A stretch of DNA of 64,000 bases from Bacillus sp. CH140a_4T (GTDB lineage Bacteria; Bacillota; Bacilli; Bacillales; Bacillaceae_G). The notes beneath the pieces are model-generated. The model was not told the DNA's origin, did no database searches, and was given only the letters and a program-made list of their open reading frames with translations. The position numbers were made by a program, and so were the translations under genes. Position 1 is the stretch's first letter, and the number at the start of each line of letters is the position of its first letter. Below, piece by piece: positions 54,154-62,193 of this stretch. The stretch lies in NCBI RefSeq assembly GCF_008923725.1, contig NZ_WBPF01000005.1, positions 914,293 to 978,292 of the forward strand. The letters are read 5' to 3'.

Positions 54154-54942
54154 TTAAAAATTATCCACTTTTTCTCTCACTTTCTTTTTCAGTTTAAAAA
54201 TAAGACGATTACTATATTCTTTATTTTCTACTAAAATTCGATACGCCTCTAATACTCCTAACACACGAACAAAAAGATAAACTCCGATAGCAATAAGTAC
54301 AACACAATAAGGGTGATACTGTACTAATTCTCCTGAAGTGATATGCTTTTTCTCAAGCAAAAACGGGATTGCGCCTGCGGCTATAAAACAAAATCCAATG
54401 ATCATTACTGCCGCATACTTTTTCTTAATAATTGCATATCTTTTTGTCAATTCTTTTAGAAAGTTTTGATCAAATAATAGTGCTTCCTTTTTCAATACAT
54501 TGTATCGACTCTCTTCTATCGTTGCAGATACCATCATTGCTCCAATTCCAAGAACAGCAATAATAATGACAAGGAATGTCGACAATGTTGCATCTTCCTT
54601 AAATAATAAATACGGTATTGTAGATAAAATAAGCAAACTAAATCCTAACGCAATATATTTAGAAATTTTTTGTCCATATACTATATACCCTTCTGCCATT
54701 TCCTTACTTACATAATAACCATCCACATTTTCATTACTTTGCTCAGCAGTTTCTTTTAATAAATAATCGAGTGATACTTCAAATACATTTCCAATCATTA
54801 TTAACTTTTCAGTTTCAGGAAAACCTTGACCGTTTTCCCATTTACTAACCGCTTGCCTTGTTGTGTTTAATTTCTCAGCTAATGCTTCTTGAGAAAGCCC
54901 CTTTTCTTTTCTTAATTTAAAAAGCTTCTCACCAAATCCCAT
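54154..54942 (-). CDS. XRE-family regulator with membrane domain
   Basis: 262 residues. The N-terminal helix-turn-helix is GEKLFKLRKEKGLSQEALAE followed by KLNTTRQAVSKWENGQGFPE, a classic HTH_3. Residues 115-250 hold four membrane helices (for example YIALGFSLLILSTIPYLLF). A DNA-binding domain fused to membrane helices suggests sensing at the membrane. It is the first gene before an ABC transporter, which it probably controls. The start at 54942 has AAAGGGGG upstream. Confidence 0.85.
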   Translation of the reverse strand: MGFGEKLFKLRKEKGLSQEALAEKLNTTRQAVSKWENGQGFPETEKLIMIGNVFEVSLDYLLKETAEQSNENVDGYYVSKEMAEGYIVYGQKISKYIALGFSLLILSTIPYLLFKEDATLSTFLVIIIAVLGIGAMMVSATIEESRYNVLKKEALLFDQNFLKELTKRYAIIKKKYAAVMIIGFCFIAAGAIPFLLEKKHITSGELVQYHPYCVVLIAIGVYLFVRVLGVLEAYRILVENKEYSNRLIFKLKKKVREKVDNF

Positions 54943-54997
54943 ATGTGTGTCCCCCTTTGTTTTCTTAACTAAATTGTATGTAAACATAGCCCTTATC

Positions 54998-55037
54998 TCT
55001 ATCTTCCTGCGGTTGCACTTTGTCAACTTATGGTTGC
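54998..55037 (-). promoter_or_regulatory. Candidate promoter and operator of the XRE operon
   Basis: On the minus strand TTGACA (55021-55026) with a poor -10 GATAGA 17 nt on. GCAACC occurs on both sides of the -35, 21 bp apart (two helical turns), which would suit a regulator dimer. Confidence 0.35.
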
Positions 55038-55126
55038 GATTGTGTTATATAGCGGTTTTATATACGATTTAGCTATTTTTCTCCTAAGATTGTGGCGTTA
55101 ATAAACCACCCTCCCCTAATAACTAA

Positions 55127-55157
55127 TTATAACAATTAAAGGTAATTATTGTTATAA
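55127..55157. repeat. Inverted repeat
   Basis: TTATAACAAT and ATTGTTATAA around 11 bases, in an AT-rich region. Function unknown. Confidence 0.45.
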
Positions 55158-55163
55158 AAAATA

Positions 55164-55194
55164 AAAACTCCCTTATTCATTTAAAGGAGTTTTC
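55164..55194 (-). terminator. Terminator-like hairpin
   Basis: AAAACTCC and GGAGTTTT with partly paired interior; on the minus strand T-rich sequence follows. It could end transcripts from the zinc-ribbon gene. Confidence 0.5.
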
Positions 55195-55375
55195 GATATG
55201 AAATATTCCAATAGGGACTAATTTTTCTTCCTCATATTGATTCACAATTTCTTCTATACATTTTTGTATGTCATATAGCGACAGTATATGTTGTCATCTC
55301 CTTATATAAGGCATACTCATATATATGTAAAATATTACTCCTAATAACTCCCCTAATAAAAACACTTCTCAATAA

Positions 55376-55579
55376 TCATAACGGCTTCTGCTTAAACTTT
55401 TCATAATGTCTTACTTTTAATAAAAGGATATTCCCGCAATCTGTACAAATATAAGCATCTACTGGTGAAGATGTGAACATCGTCTCCTTTTTCCGTATTT
55501 GTGCATAACCGACAAACTCTCCTTCTCCTATGTTATGAGAACCACAGTTAGAGCATGTCTGCACGTCTTTCTGTTTCAT
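55376..55579 (-). CDS. Small zinc-ribbon protein, 67 residues
   Basis: Two CxxC knuckles 36 residues apart, CSNCGSHN and CTDCGNIL, form a zinc ribbon. Between them is EGEFVGYAQIRKKETMFTSS. Proteins of this sort bind DNA, RNA or protein; no function is known. The start at 55579 has GGTGGTG upstream. The gene is monocistronic. Confidence 0.75.
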   Translation of the reverse strand: MKQKDVQTCSNCGSHNIGEGEFVGYAQIRKKETMFTSSPVDAYICTDCGNILLLKVRHYEKFKQKPL

Positions 55580-55731
55580 GAGAGCACCACCTTTAATCTG
55601 TTTCCACTCCCTTCGACAGTTCACTTCCATTTCCCTTCCAAAAAACCTCTTATTCTCTTACATTTCAACAGGAATCTCAGAACAAACATCGTATATATAC
55701 TATGAAATATATTTATTGACGGAGGAATAGT

Positions 55732-56544
55732 ATGAGTACAGTTATGACACTCAATGCAGCTCAAGAAATTGAAAACGCAGAAATACATATGCTCTCTTCT
55801 AGACTAAAAGCACTACAAGCGTTAGCTGAAAATCCAATGCAAGTACAAATGAAAAAGTTCGGGAGTGCCACTGCCTTTTCATCAAAAATAATTGCTGGTC
55901 CTGCTTTTAACACAGTAAAAGGCGTTACCTTTACAAATACAGATGAGATAGATGAAACCATCTCTTATTATCAATCGCTACAAATCCCTTGTCGTTTTGA
56001 AATTACACCCGCTCAAGGTACAGCTGAATTATTTCAATACTTATCTCAAAAAGGATTTTACCAATCCAGCTTCCATACCGCTTTATATAGTATACCGAGA
56101 GAAGATCCATCCCTTCTTCCTTCTAACATTTCAGTACGCCAACTAAAAGAAAATGAATTTCATATTTTTGCAGACATATATGTACGTGGATTTAACATGC
56201 CACCCTTTACAAAAGATGGCGTACGGCAAAATAACGAAATTCTCTACAATAAACCTGGCTGGCATTTTTTCATAGCCGAAGTTCAAAATACTCCTGCAGG
56301 CATTGGTGTCCTGTATATAAATAATGGGATTGCTTCATTAGCTGCTTCTGCTACTTTGCCAGAATTTCAGCGTAAAGGCTGTCATACTGCCTTAATTCAA
56401 AAACGAATAGAAAAAGCCCTAGCGAAAAACTGTCATTTAATAGTCGGACAAGCAAGGTTCGGTAGCGGCAGTCAAAATAATATGGAACGTGCCCATATGA
56501 AAATTGCTTATACAAAATCAATATGGACTGCAAAAGACATGTAA
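55732..56544 (+). CDS. GNAT family N-acetyltransferase
   Basis: 270 residues. The C-terminal half is a GNAT domain: IRDFNMPPFTK-like region, FFIAEVQNTPAGIGVLYING-type strands (as FFIAEVQNTPAGIG) and the acetyl-CoA loop LPEFQRKGCHTALIQKRIE (pattern RxxGxxxAL). The N-terminal 120 residues are a second, divergent GNAT-like half with no CoA loop. Substrate unknown. GGAGG precedes the ATG. Confidence 0.82.
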   Translation: MSTVMTLNAAQEIENAEIHMLSSRLKALQALAENPMQVQMKKFGSATAFSSKIIAGPAFNTVKGVTFTNTDEIDETISYYQSLQIPCRFEITPAQGTAELFQYLSQKGFYQSSFHTALYSIPREDPSLLPSNISVRQLKENEFHIFADIYVRGFNMPPFTKDGVRQNNEILYNKPGWHFFIAEVQNTPAGIGVLYINNGIASLAASATLPEFQRKGCHTALIQKRIEKALAKNCHLIVGQARFGSGSQNNMERAHMKIAYTKSIWTAKDM

Positions 56545-56715
56545 TTTACATTCTTTCTCTTCTCATTACAATTTTATACATTTCATGACAATTCCTTTTC
56601 TATCCTATTAATCATTTGAATATTCAAACTATATTTGTTACGCTATTACTAGATACATCATTCAACTTGCAATATGAAAAGAGAATTCTAATCAAACTAC
56701 AAGGAGGAGAAATGT

Positions 56716-56928
56716 ATGACTAAACATAATCATGGTTTAAAAGAAAAAGTAGAAGGTGCTATTGATAAGGTAAAGGGTGAAGTAAAAGAAGTTGTCGGGA
56801 AAGTAACTGACAACAAAAAATTACAAGCCGAAGGAAAATGGGATAAAGTGAAAGGCACTGCTAAAGATACGGTTGGTAATGTAAAAGAGAAAGTACATGA
56901 ATATAAAGAGCATAAAGAGAATAAATAA
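56716..56928 (+). CDS. CsbD family stress protein
   Basis: 70 residues, highly charged: GLKEKVEGAIDKVKGEVKEV, then VGKVTDNKKLQAEGKWDKVK and GTAKDTVGNVKEKVHEYKEH. The tandem KVKG and GKWDKVKGTAKD units are the CsbD signature. In B. subtilis the homologue is part of the general stress regulon, but I find no clear sigma-B promoter here. AAGGAGGAG precedes the ATG. Confidence 0.88.
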   Translation: MTKHNHGLKEKVEGAIDKVKGEVKEVVGKVTDNKKLQAEGKWDKVKGTAKDTVGNVKEKVHEYKEHKENK

Positions 56929-57026
56929 AAAAGAACAAAGATGTATGGTGGTGCAAGTAGGGAGTTACTAGATCCGAGAAAAAAGAATTTGTATTTTATA
57001 TTTACCTGTAAAATCATTTTAAAACG

Positions 57027-57056
57027 ACAAATAGATGCCTTAAGGCATCTATTTGT
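57027..57056 (-). terminator. Perfect 30-bp palindrome, probable SLH gene terminator
   Basis: ACAAATAGATGCCTT and its complement with no separate loop. On the minus strand GTTTT follows, 100 nt after the SLH gene stop. Confidence 0.5.
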
Positions 57057-57155
57057 CTATAAACAGCTATTTTTCTTCTACTATATAACTTCCTAATCAC
57101 TGAGGCTTCTCCTTACCAACATTCCCCAACATAATACCTTTGCTAGAGCAAAAGA

Positions 57156-58634
57156 TTACTTTGTGAAATTTGGTTTTAGGTCACCTGTATACGGTTCGTG
57201 CTCAACAAAGATTTTTATATCTTTTCCATTCGCATCTTTCCCTAGTCTTGTATACGTAAATTTCTCTTTATTTAATTCTGTAAGTTCAAGAACCGCACCA
57301 TATTTATTATTTCCTAATGAAACATGGGCTCTTATTTTATTACCATGTACAACATCAAAGAAACCATAGTCCCCACGACTTTCTCCTGTATTCACATTGA
57401 AAAACTCGTATTTATTTGTATTTTTATCGTATTTTGCTAGACTAATAAAGTTTGAGTTGTATTTTGTTACATTATTACCTTGTTCGTCTAATACCACCGT
57501 TCCGTTCCATAGTGTACTAGATAATATTTTATCTCCATCAACATCTGTAACTATTTTACCCGTCGAGCTCTCTAAATTTTTATCAGGTCGCGTGAAAGAA
57601 AGTTCTTTTTCATGATAAGGAATATGTTCAACAAACACTTCTACATCGTTTCCTTTTGCATCTTTCCCCATTCTTTTATATGTAAATTTCTCTTTATCTA
57701 ATTGCGTTAATTCAACAACTGCTTGATAATTTTGCGTTTCAGAAATTAACACTCTTTTCTTTCCATCATTCGTTATAAAAAAGGTACCGCTATCATTACG
57801 ACTCTCTCCTGTATTTGCATGAAAGAATTCATACCTTGCAGTTTTAGCATCATATTTTGCAAGCCCAATGAAATTTTGATTTTCTTTCGTTACATCATTA
57901 TGATTTTTGTCATATACTTTTGTCCCTTGCCAATTTGTTTCACCAAGTATGCTAGCTAGTAGTTGTCCTTTCGTTTGTTGAGTTTGCTCAGTTTCTTGTA
58001 TTGCTTTATATAAAAATTGTGCATACTGTTCACGCGTCACATCCATACTTGGAGCAAATTTCCCTCCTCCTACTCCTTTTGCAATATTATTTGTTTGAAC
58101 AGCACTAATTGCATTTCTTGCCCATGAGTTCGTTGAAACGTCAGTAAAAGTGTGATCACTCTTTGCTTTTAAATGAAAAGCATTTGTAAGAATCTGTGCC
58201 ATTTCTGCGCGTGTTAAGGATGCCTTCGGTCTAAAGTTCCCATTCTCGTCACCCGTAAAAACACCCTTTTCTGTTAAAGACAAGATTTCCTTTATATAGC
58301 TTGTCGAATCTTCACTTATATCCCCATATGGGTTCGCATAATTTTTGTTTTCTACCATATTAAAATAACGATACATTAAAGCGGCAACTTGTTCGCGTGT
58401 TACATTATCTCCAAAACCAAATCTCCCATCATCATAGCCAAAAATGATTTTCTCACCTGTTAATTGCTGAATCGCCTCAGATGCCCAGTGCCCCTTTGGA
58501 ACATCTTTGAATACACCCGTATGATTCGTTTGTGGTGTAGCCGCTTCTGCTTTCACCTCTCCATTCGTTTCACTTAATAAACTTCCACCTAAAACTGCTG
58601 ATATGATACATGTTTTTAAAATTGTTTTATTCAT
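57156..58634 (-). CDS. S-layer homology domain surface protein with two DUF4822-like repeats
   Basis: 492 residues. A signal peptide (ILKTCIISAVLGGSLLSET, cleaved near AEA-ATP) is followed by three SLH domains (FKDVPKGHWASEAIQQL, YGDISEDSTSYIKEILSL, FTDVSTNSWARNAISAV) that bind pyruvylated secondary wall polymer. The rest is two tandem repeats of about 110 residues, each with NFI(G/S)LAKYD, YEFF, NTGESR and KFTY(K/T)R(M/L)GKDA(K/N)G, resembling DUF4822. It is a cell-surface protein of unknown purpose. The start at 58634 follows GGGAAG. Confidence 0.88.
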   Translation of the reverse strand: MNKTILKTCIISAVLGGSLLSETNGEVKAEAATPQTNHTGVFKDVPKGHWASEAIQQLTGEKIIFGYDDGRFGFGDNVTREQVAALMYRYFNMVENKNYANPYGDISEDSTSYIKEILSLTEKGVFTGDENGNFRPKASLTRAEMAQILTNAFHLKAKSDHTFTDVSTNSWARNAISAVQTNNIAKGVGGGKFAPSMDVTREQYAQFLYKAIQETEQTQQTKGQLLASILGETNWQGTKVYDKNHNDVTKENQNFIGLAKYDAKTARYEFFHANTGESRNDSGTFFITNDGKKRVLISETQNYQAVVELTQLDKEKFTYKRMGKDAKGNDVEVFVEHIPYHEKELSFTRPDKNLESSTGKIVTDVDGDKILSSTLWNGTVVLDEQGNNVTKYNSNFISLAKYDKNTNKYEFFNVNTGESRGDYGFFDVVHGNKIRAHVSLGNNKYGAVLELTELNKEKFTYTRLGKDANGKDIKIFVEHEPYTGDLKPNFTK

Positions 58635-58731
58635 AACTTCCCAATCCCTTCCTTCATTTAACAAAGAATTACACCACTTATCTTCCAAAATAAGATTCTA
58701 AGTGAGCAATTCATGTTGTAAATTTTGATTA

Positions 58732-58793
58732 CAGCTGAATGGATACAAAGTGTTACATCGCCAAAGTTCTTTCTCTCGTAGTATCCATAGCTG
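58732..58793 (-). promoter_or_regulatory. Stem-loop in the SLH gene leader
   Basis: CAGCTGAATGGATAC and GTATCCATAGCTG pair with a two-base bulge around a 34-nt loop, about 100 nt before the start codon. It could be a leader structure; no known riboswitch class fits. Confidence 0.4.
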
Positions 58794-58898
58794 TTATATA
58801 TAGAAATTATAAATAGCAACTATAAATTGCCCATAAATAAATTATTAAAAAAAGATAAAATTAAGATAATATATTTTTAATCTCAATCTGTAAAAATA

Positions 58899-58947
58899 AA
58901 AACGTTATTCTTTCTCATCTAGCTTGTTAAGAAAGAATAACGTTTTT
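58899..58947 (-). terminator. Terminator, distal, of the PP2C-amidase-DUF2164 operon
   Basis: Arms AAACGTTATTCTTTCT and AGAAAGAATAACGTTT around 14 bases, then TTTTT on the minus strand. Confidence 0.8.
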
Positions 58948-59004
58948 TAAATTCTAAGGTCCTGGGGAAAAAGAGGTTTTATTTTATATGTTCAAAAACA
59001 ACTT

Positions 59005-59042
59005 CACGGCCTTTTCTAAACAGAACATCGGAAAAAGCCGTG
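59005..59042 (-). terminator. Hairpin, proximal, after the DUF2164 gene
   Basis: CACGGCCTTTTC and GAAAAAGCCGTG around 14 bases, with a mismatch. No T-run follows at once. Confidence 0.55.
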
Positions 59043-59072
59043 GCAAATACTTATTTTATAATTGGAGAAAGT

Positions 59073-59324
59073 TTACTTTCCTTCATTCTTCTCTAACACA
59101 TACAAATCTTCTTCAATATTAGATAGTTTCTCTGTTACAAGCTTTCTAGCATCCCCAATTGCTTGATTGTATGCAAACGGTCCTACTAATTTTATCATTT
59201 CTTCTATTAATCGCTCTGCTTGAAAACGTCCAATTTCATCTAAATCTTCTTCAACGAAAAATTGCTGAATTTGTGCTACAAGCTCTTCTTTTTTATCATT
59301 TGGTATTTTTATATTCATCATCAT
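59073..59324 (-). CDS. DUF2164 family protein
   Basis: 83 residues: KIPNDKKEELVAQIQQFFVE, then EDLDEIGRFQAERLIEEMIK and LVGPFAYNQAIGDARK. The GPFAYNQAIxDA segment marks DUF2164, a small family of unknown function. It is the last gene of an operon with a PP2C phosphatase and an amidase, 17 bp after the amidase stop. AGGAG precedes the ATG. Confidence 0.85.
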   Translation of the reverse strand: MMMNIKIPNDKKEELVAQIQQFFVEEDLDEIGRFQAERLIEEMIKLVGPFAYNQAIGDARKLVTEKLSNIEEDLYVLEKNEGK

Positions 59325-59341
59325 TTCTTACTCCTCTATAT

Positions 59342-59794
59342 TTAAAATAATCCGTTTCTTAACTCTACCATAGAAAAACGCTTTCCAGGACAACTTTTTG
59401 TAACGTCTTCTAGCTCCCTGTGACCGAGTATATTTTCTTTCTTTATACCAAACTGCTTCATAAACATTTTACATAAAGAATATAATGCATTCATTTGTGC
59501 GGTAGTTGGATCATATTTATCAAAATTACCCGTCATACATATTCCAATTGTATTTCTATTATTATCTTTCGCATGTGCTCCAATATGTAAACCTCGTCCT
59601 TCAACTACAGTTCCATCTTCTTCAATAAAATAGTTGTAACCGATCCCGCTCCATCCTCTTACTTTTTGATGAAATTCATGTGTTTTATACACATCCCATC
59701 CATCTTCGGATGTGTGGTGGATAATCAGTTTATTCACTTTTTCTAAAGGAACTAATTCATCTTGAAATGTTAAATTAACACATTTAATTTCCAT
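59342..59794 (-). CDS. N-acetylmuramoyl-L-alanine amidase-like protein (PGRP/Amidase_2)
   Basis: 150 residues, a single domain. Zinc ligands are visible: His in LIIHHTSEDGW, His near GAHAKDNNRNTIGICMTGNF, and Cys in SCPGKRF. GYNYFIEEDGTVVEGRGLH is typical. It cuts the bond between muramic acid and the stem peptide. It has no signal peptide and no wall-binding domain, so how it reaches peptidoglycan is unclear. It lies between a PP2C phosphatase and a DUF2164 gene. GGGAGG precedes the ATG. Confidence 0.88.
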   Translation of the reverse strand: MEIKCVNLTFQDELVPLEKVNKLIIHHTSEDGWDVYKTHEFHQKVRGWSGIGYNYFIEEDGTVVEGRGLHIGAHAKDNNRNTIGICMTGNFDKYDPTTAQMNALYSLCKMFMKQFGIKKENILGHRELEDVTKSCPGKRFSMVELRNGLF

Positions 59795-59808
59795 TTGAAC
59801 ATCCTCCC

Positions 59809-60612
59809 TTACAAATCAATCATCATCATTGTTTTATCATCTGGTCGTATTCTCTTTTCCCCTTCTAGCTCTTCAATAATTGCTACATATTCATTTATAC
59901 TATTCTTTCTTATATATGCAAAAGTTTGTTCCAGTGGCCAATCTGGGTGGAATAATCCGTCTGAACAAATAAAAATCCCGCTTACTTCATCTATATGTAA
60001 TTCCCCATGCTGTAAATAATGTATCGCTTCTTTCATTCCATTTGCAACGGAATACCCACCCTGCATATTTGCAAGATAACGATTATATTTTAACTGTTCC
60101 CGCACATCTTGAAAAACATGTTCTTCCGGTACAGATAGCCCCTTTTTACGAGCTTCTTCTCTTTTCTTTTTTGCTCGTTTACTAATTCCCTCAACCGTGT
60201 CTTTCGTTAATACTTGCATCGTTCCATTTTGAAGTATTGCAACAATCATACAGTCCCCTAATTGTGCATATTCAATTTTCTCACCAACTATTTGAACTGC
60301 CGCGATACATGTGCACCACAAATGCTCTTTTTTTCTCGTGTCTACTTCATATTCTAACATTTTTCTTTGCAATGCTTCATTTGCTTTTGCAACGGCAACT
60401 TGTAAACTATGATTTTCACGTAATGAAGCAAAATAACTTGCAAATAAATGCGAAGCGATGTATGCTCCATTATGTCCCTTTTCATCACGAAACGGGACAA
60501 GTGGTGTTGCACCATCACATACACCATACATCTTATTTTCTTCATTACAAAAATAAGAATCCTCACATTCTTGCTTCAATGGGCTTTTCTGTTGATATGT
60601 TTTTATCTTCAC
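59809..60612 (-). CDS. PP2C-family serine/threonine phosphatase
   Basis: 267 residues. Metal-binding motifs: ECEDSYF (Glu-Asp), YGVCDGATPL (DGxx), AQLGDCMIVAI (GDS-like), FICSDGLFHPD (SDG) and RPDDKTMMMID (DDK). It should remove phosphate from Ser/Thr. No kinase gene is near. The GTG start at 60612 has AAAGGGG upstream; an upstream TTG would place the start inside the ribosome binding site. It is the first gene of a three-gene operon. Confidence 0.85.
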   Translation of the reverse strand: MKIKTYQQKSPLKQECEDSYFCNEENKMYGVCDGATPLVPFRDEKGHNGAYIASHLFASYFASLRENHSLQVAVAKANEALQRKMLEYEVDTRKKEHLWCTCIAAVQIVGEKIEYAQLGDCMIVAILQNGTMQVLTKDTVEGISKRAKKKREEARKKGLSVPEEHVFQDVREQLKYNRYLANMQGGYSVANGMKEAIHYLQHGELHIDEVSGIFICSDGLFHPDWPLEQTFAYIRKNSINEYVAIIEELEGEKRIRPDDKTMMMIDL

Positions 60613-60756
60613 AACTGTATCCCCTTTCAAATAATAAAATACTCAAATTCTTTTGATTAATCTAATTTTCCGAAATAAACTGTTTTTACCCAAAACTTTC
60701 AATATCATATATAATCTTGAAATAATATGAATTTTTTAGTGAAGGACGGGAAAGAG

Positions 60757-61566
60757 ATGGTCAGATTTCTTGGTGTTATTATTGGTTCTATTATTATTGC
60801 GATTGCCTTTAATCTTTTCCTTATCCCCCACAAAATTTTAAGTAGTGGAATTGGCGGAATTGCTATTATTTTAGGGATTGTAACTCCTGTAAACACAGGT
60901 ATTATTAACTTTGTATTAAACTTACCTATCCTTATTTTAGGATACATAGGTCTTGGAAAAAAAGTAATTTTTAACACTGTTATCTCTGTTATTGTATTAT
61001 CTGTTGCATTATACTATGTTCCAGTGAAAGTCGTAGCAACAGATCCACTTTTATCATCTATCTTTGGTGGTGTCATTGCCGGAGCTGGTATCGGTCTTGT
61101 CTTTAACTGCAATGGATCAACTGGTGGATTTGATATTATCGGTATGCTGTTATCTCGCAAACGAGACATTAAACTTGGCGGATTCCTTATTATTTTAAAT
61201 GCAGTCGTTGTAATCATTGCAGGATTCTTCTTCACTTGGGATGTTGCTCTTACAAGCTTACTTTCTATTTATGTAACTGGTAAAGTTATCGATGCTATTC
61301 ATACGAAACATCGAAAGGTTACACTTATGATTGTAACAAATGAAGCAGAAAAAATGAAAAAACAACTTCTTTCAACTGTTGTACGTGGAATTACATTACT
61401 TGATGGCGAAGGTGCTTATTCCAGCGAAAAGAAACGTGTACTTATGACAGTCGTTTCTCGTGAAGAATTAGCAAGTATGAAATTAACAATTTCTGAAATT
61501 GATCCTCATGCATTTGTTAACATTACAGAAACGGTGGAAGTATTAGGATTGTTTAGAAAAGGTTAA
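60757..61566 (+). CDS. YitT family membrane protein
   Basis: 269 residues. Five or six membrane helices (IIGSIIIAIAFNLFLIPHKI first), with the repeated GGIxGI pattern as GIGGIAIILGIVTPVNTGI, FNCNGSTGGFDIIGML, then a C-terminal soluble DUF2179 domain (VTRGITLLDGEGAYS-like: VVRGITLLDGEGAY). The function of the family is unknown. The start at 60757 (MVRFLGV) has GGGAAAG upstream; a frame from 60727 lacks a site. Confidence 0.85.
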   Translation: MVRFLGVIIGSIIIAIAFNLFLIPHKILSSGIGGIAIILGIVTPVNTGIINFVLNLPILILGYIGLGKKVIFNTVISVIVLSVALYYVPVKVVATDPLLSSIFGGVIAGAGIGLVFNCNGSTGGFDIIGMLLSRKRDIKLGGFLIILNAVVVIIAGFFFTWDVALTSLLSIYVTGKVIDAIHTKHRKVTLMIVTNEAEKMKKQLLSTVVRGITLLDGEGAYSSEKKRVLMTVVSREELASMKLTISEIDPHAFVNITETVEVLGLFRKG

Positions 61567-61595
61567 AAAACTAGGTGAATTTCCACCTAGTTTTT
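61566..61595. terminator. Bidirectional terminator
   Basis: Perfect arms AAAAACTAGGTG around six bases, between convergent genes. Confidence 0.85.
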
Positions 61596-61958
61596 ATTTT
61601 CCATAAATTCAATTCGATTTCCGAACGGATCTGACACATAAAATCTAATTACATCTGGTCGTGCATGATCATCTATTACTTCAATACCTTGCTTTATTAA
61701 CTCTTGTTTAAATTCATCTATTTTTAAAACATAAAAAGCTGGATGCGCCTTTTTAGCTGGATTGAAGTTTTGCTCAACTCCGATATGAATCTCTTGATTT
61801 CCACACTTAAACCAACATCCACCACGCTTCTTTAATTCCTCTGGCTTCGGTATTTCCTCCATACCAATTTTTTCACCATAAAATTCTCGTGCTGTTTCTT
61901 CACACCCTAAAGGTGCAGCTACTTGCACATGATCAATCCCTTGAATATAATTTTTCAT
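61587..61958 (-). CDS. VOC superfamily (glyoxalase-like) protein
   Basis: 123 residues of one VOC domain: IQGIDHVQVAAPLGCEETAREFY start, FYVLKIDEFKQELIKQGIEV middle and FYVSDPFGNRIEFME end, with His11 and a C-terminal Glu as likely metal ligands. The substrate is unknown. AGGGGGAG precedes the ATG. It is convergent with the YitT gene. Confidence 0.85.
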   Translation of the reverse strand: MKNYIQGIDHVQVAAPLGCEETAREFYGEKIGMEEIPKPEELKKRGGCWFKCGNQEIHIGVEQNFNPAKKAHPAFYVLKIDEFKQELIKQGIEVIDDHARPDVIRFYVSDPFGNRIEFMENKN

Positions 61959-62193
61959 TTTCTCTCCCCCTCTTCTACCCTAATGTTATAAGGAAACCCT
62001 ACTCCTGTAACTTACAAAAGATTTATAAAACAATATAAGCTCCCCTTATTACCACCTTACACTCACTTTTCCAAAATAAAGAAAACAAAATTTATTATAT
62101 AACTCCCATTTTTTATAGAAATATACATTGCATCTATATTATAGTTATGAATAGATAAATCTTTTTAGATGCTATTTGTACGGAGGAACTATT

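Larger units (their letters stand above)
54943..55375. other. Intergenic region upstream of the XRE operon
   Basis: No intact gene. It holds a possible promoter with repeated GCAACC (55011-55037), an inverted repeat (55127-55157), a terminator-like hairpin (55164-55194) and a short open frame without a normal start codon (55177-55290). Confidence 0.5.
58635..59072. other. Leader and intergenic region before the SLH gene
   Basis: No gene seen. It holds a 62-nt stem-loop in the SLH leader (58732-58793), AT-rich sequence, and two hairpins after the DUF2164 gene (58899-58947 and 59005-59042). Confidence 0.5.

Noticed and set aside
56545-56715. Sigma-B promoter expected for csbD
   Set aside because: No GTTTAA and GGGTAT pair at correct spacing was found.
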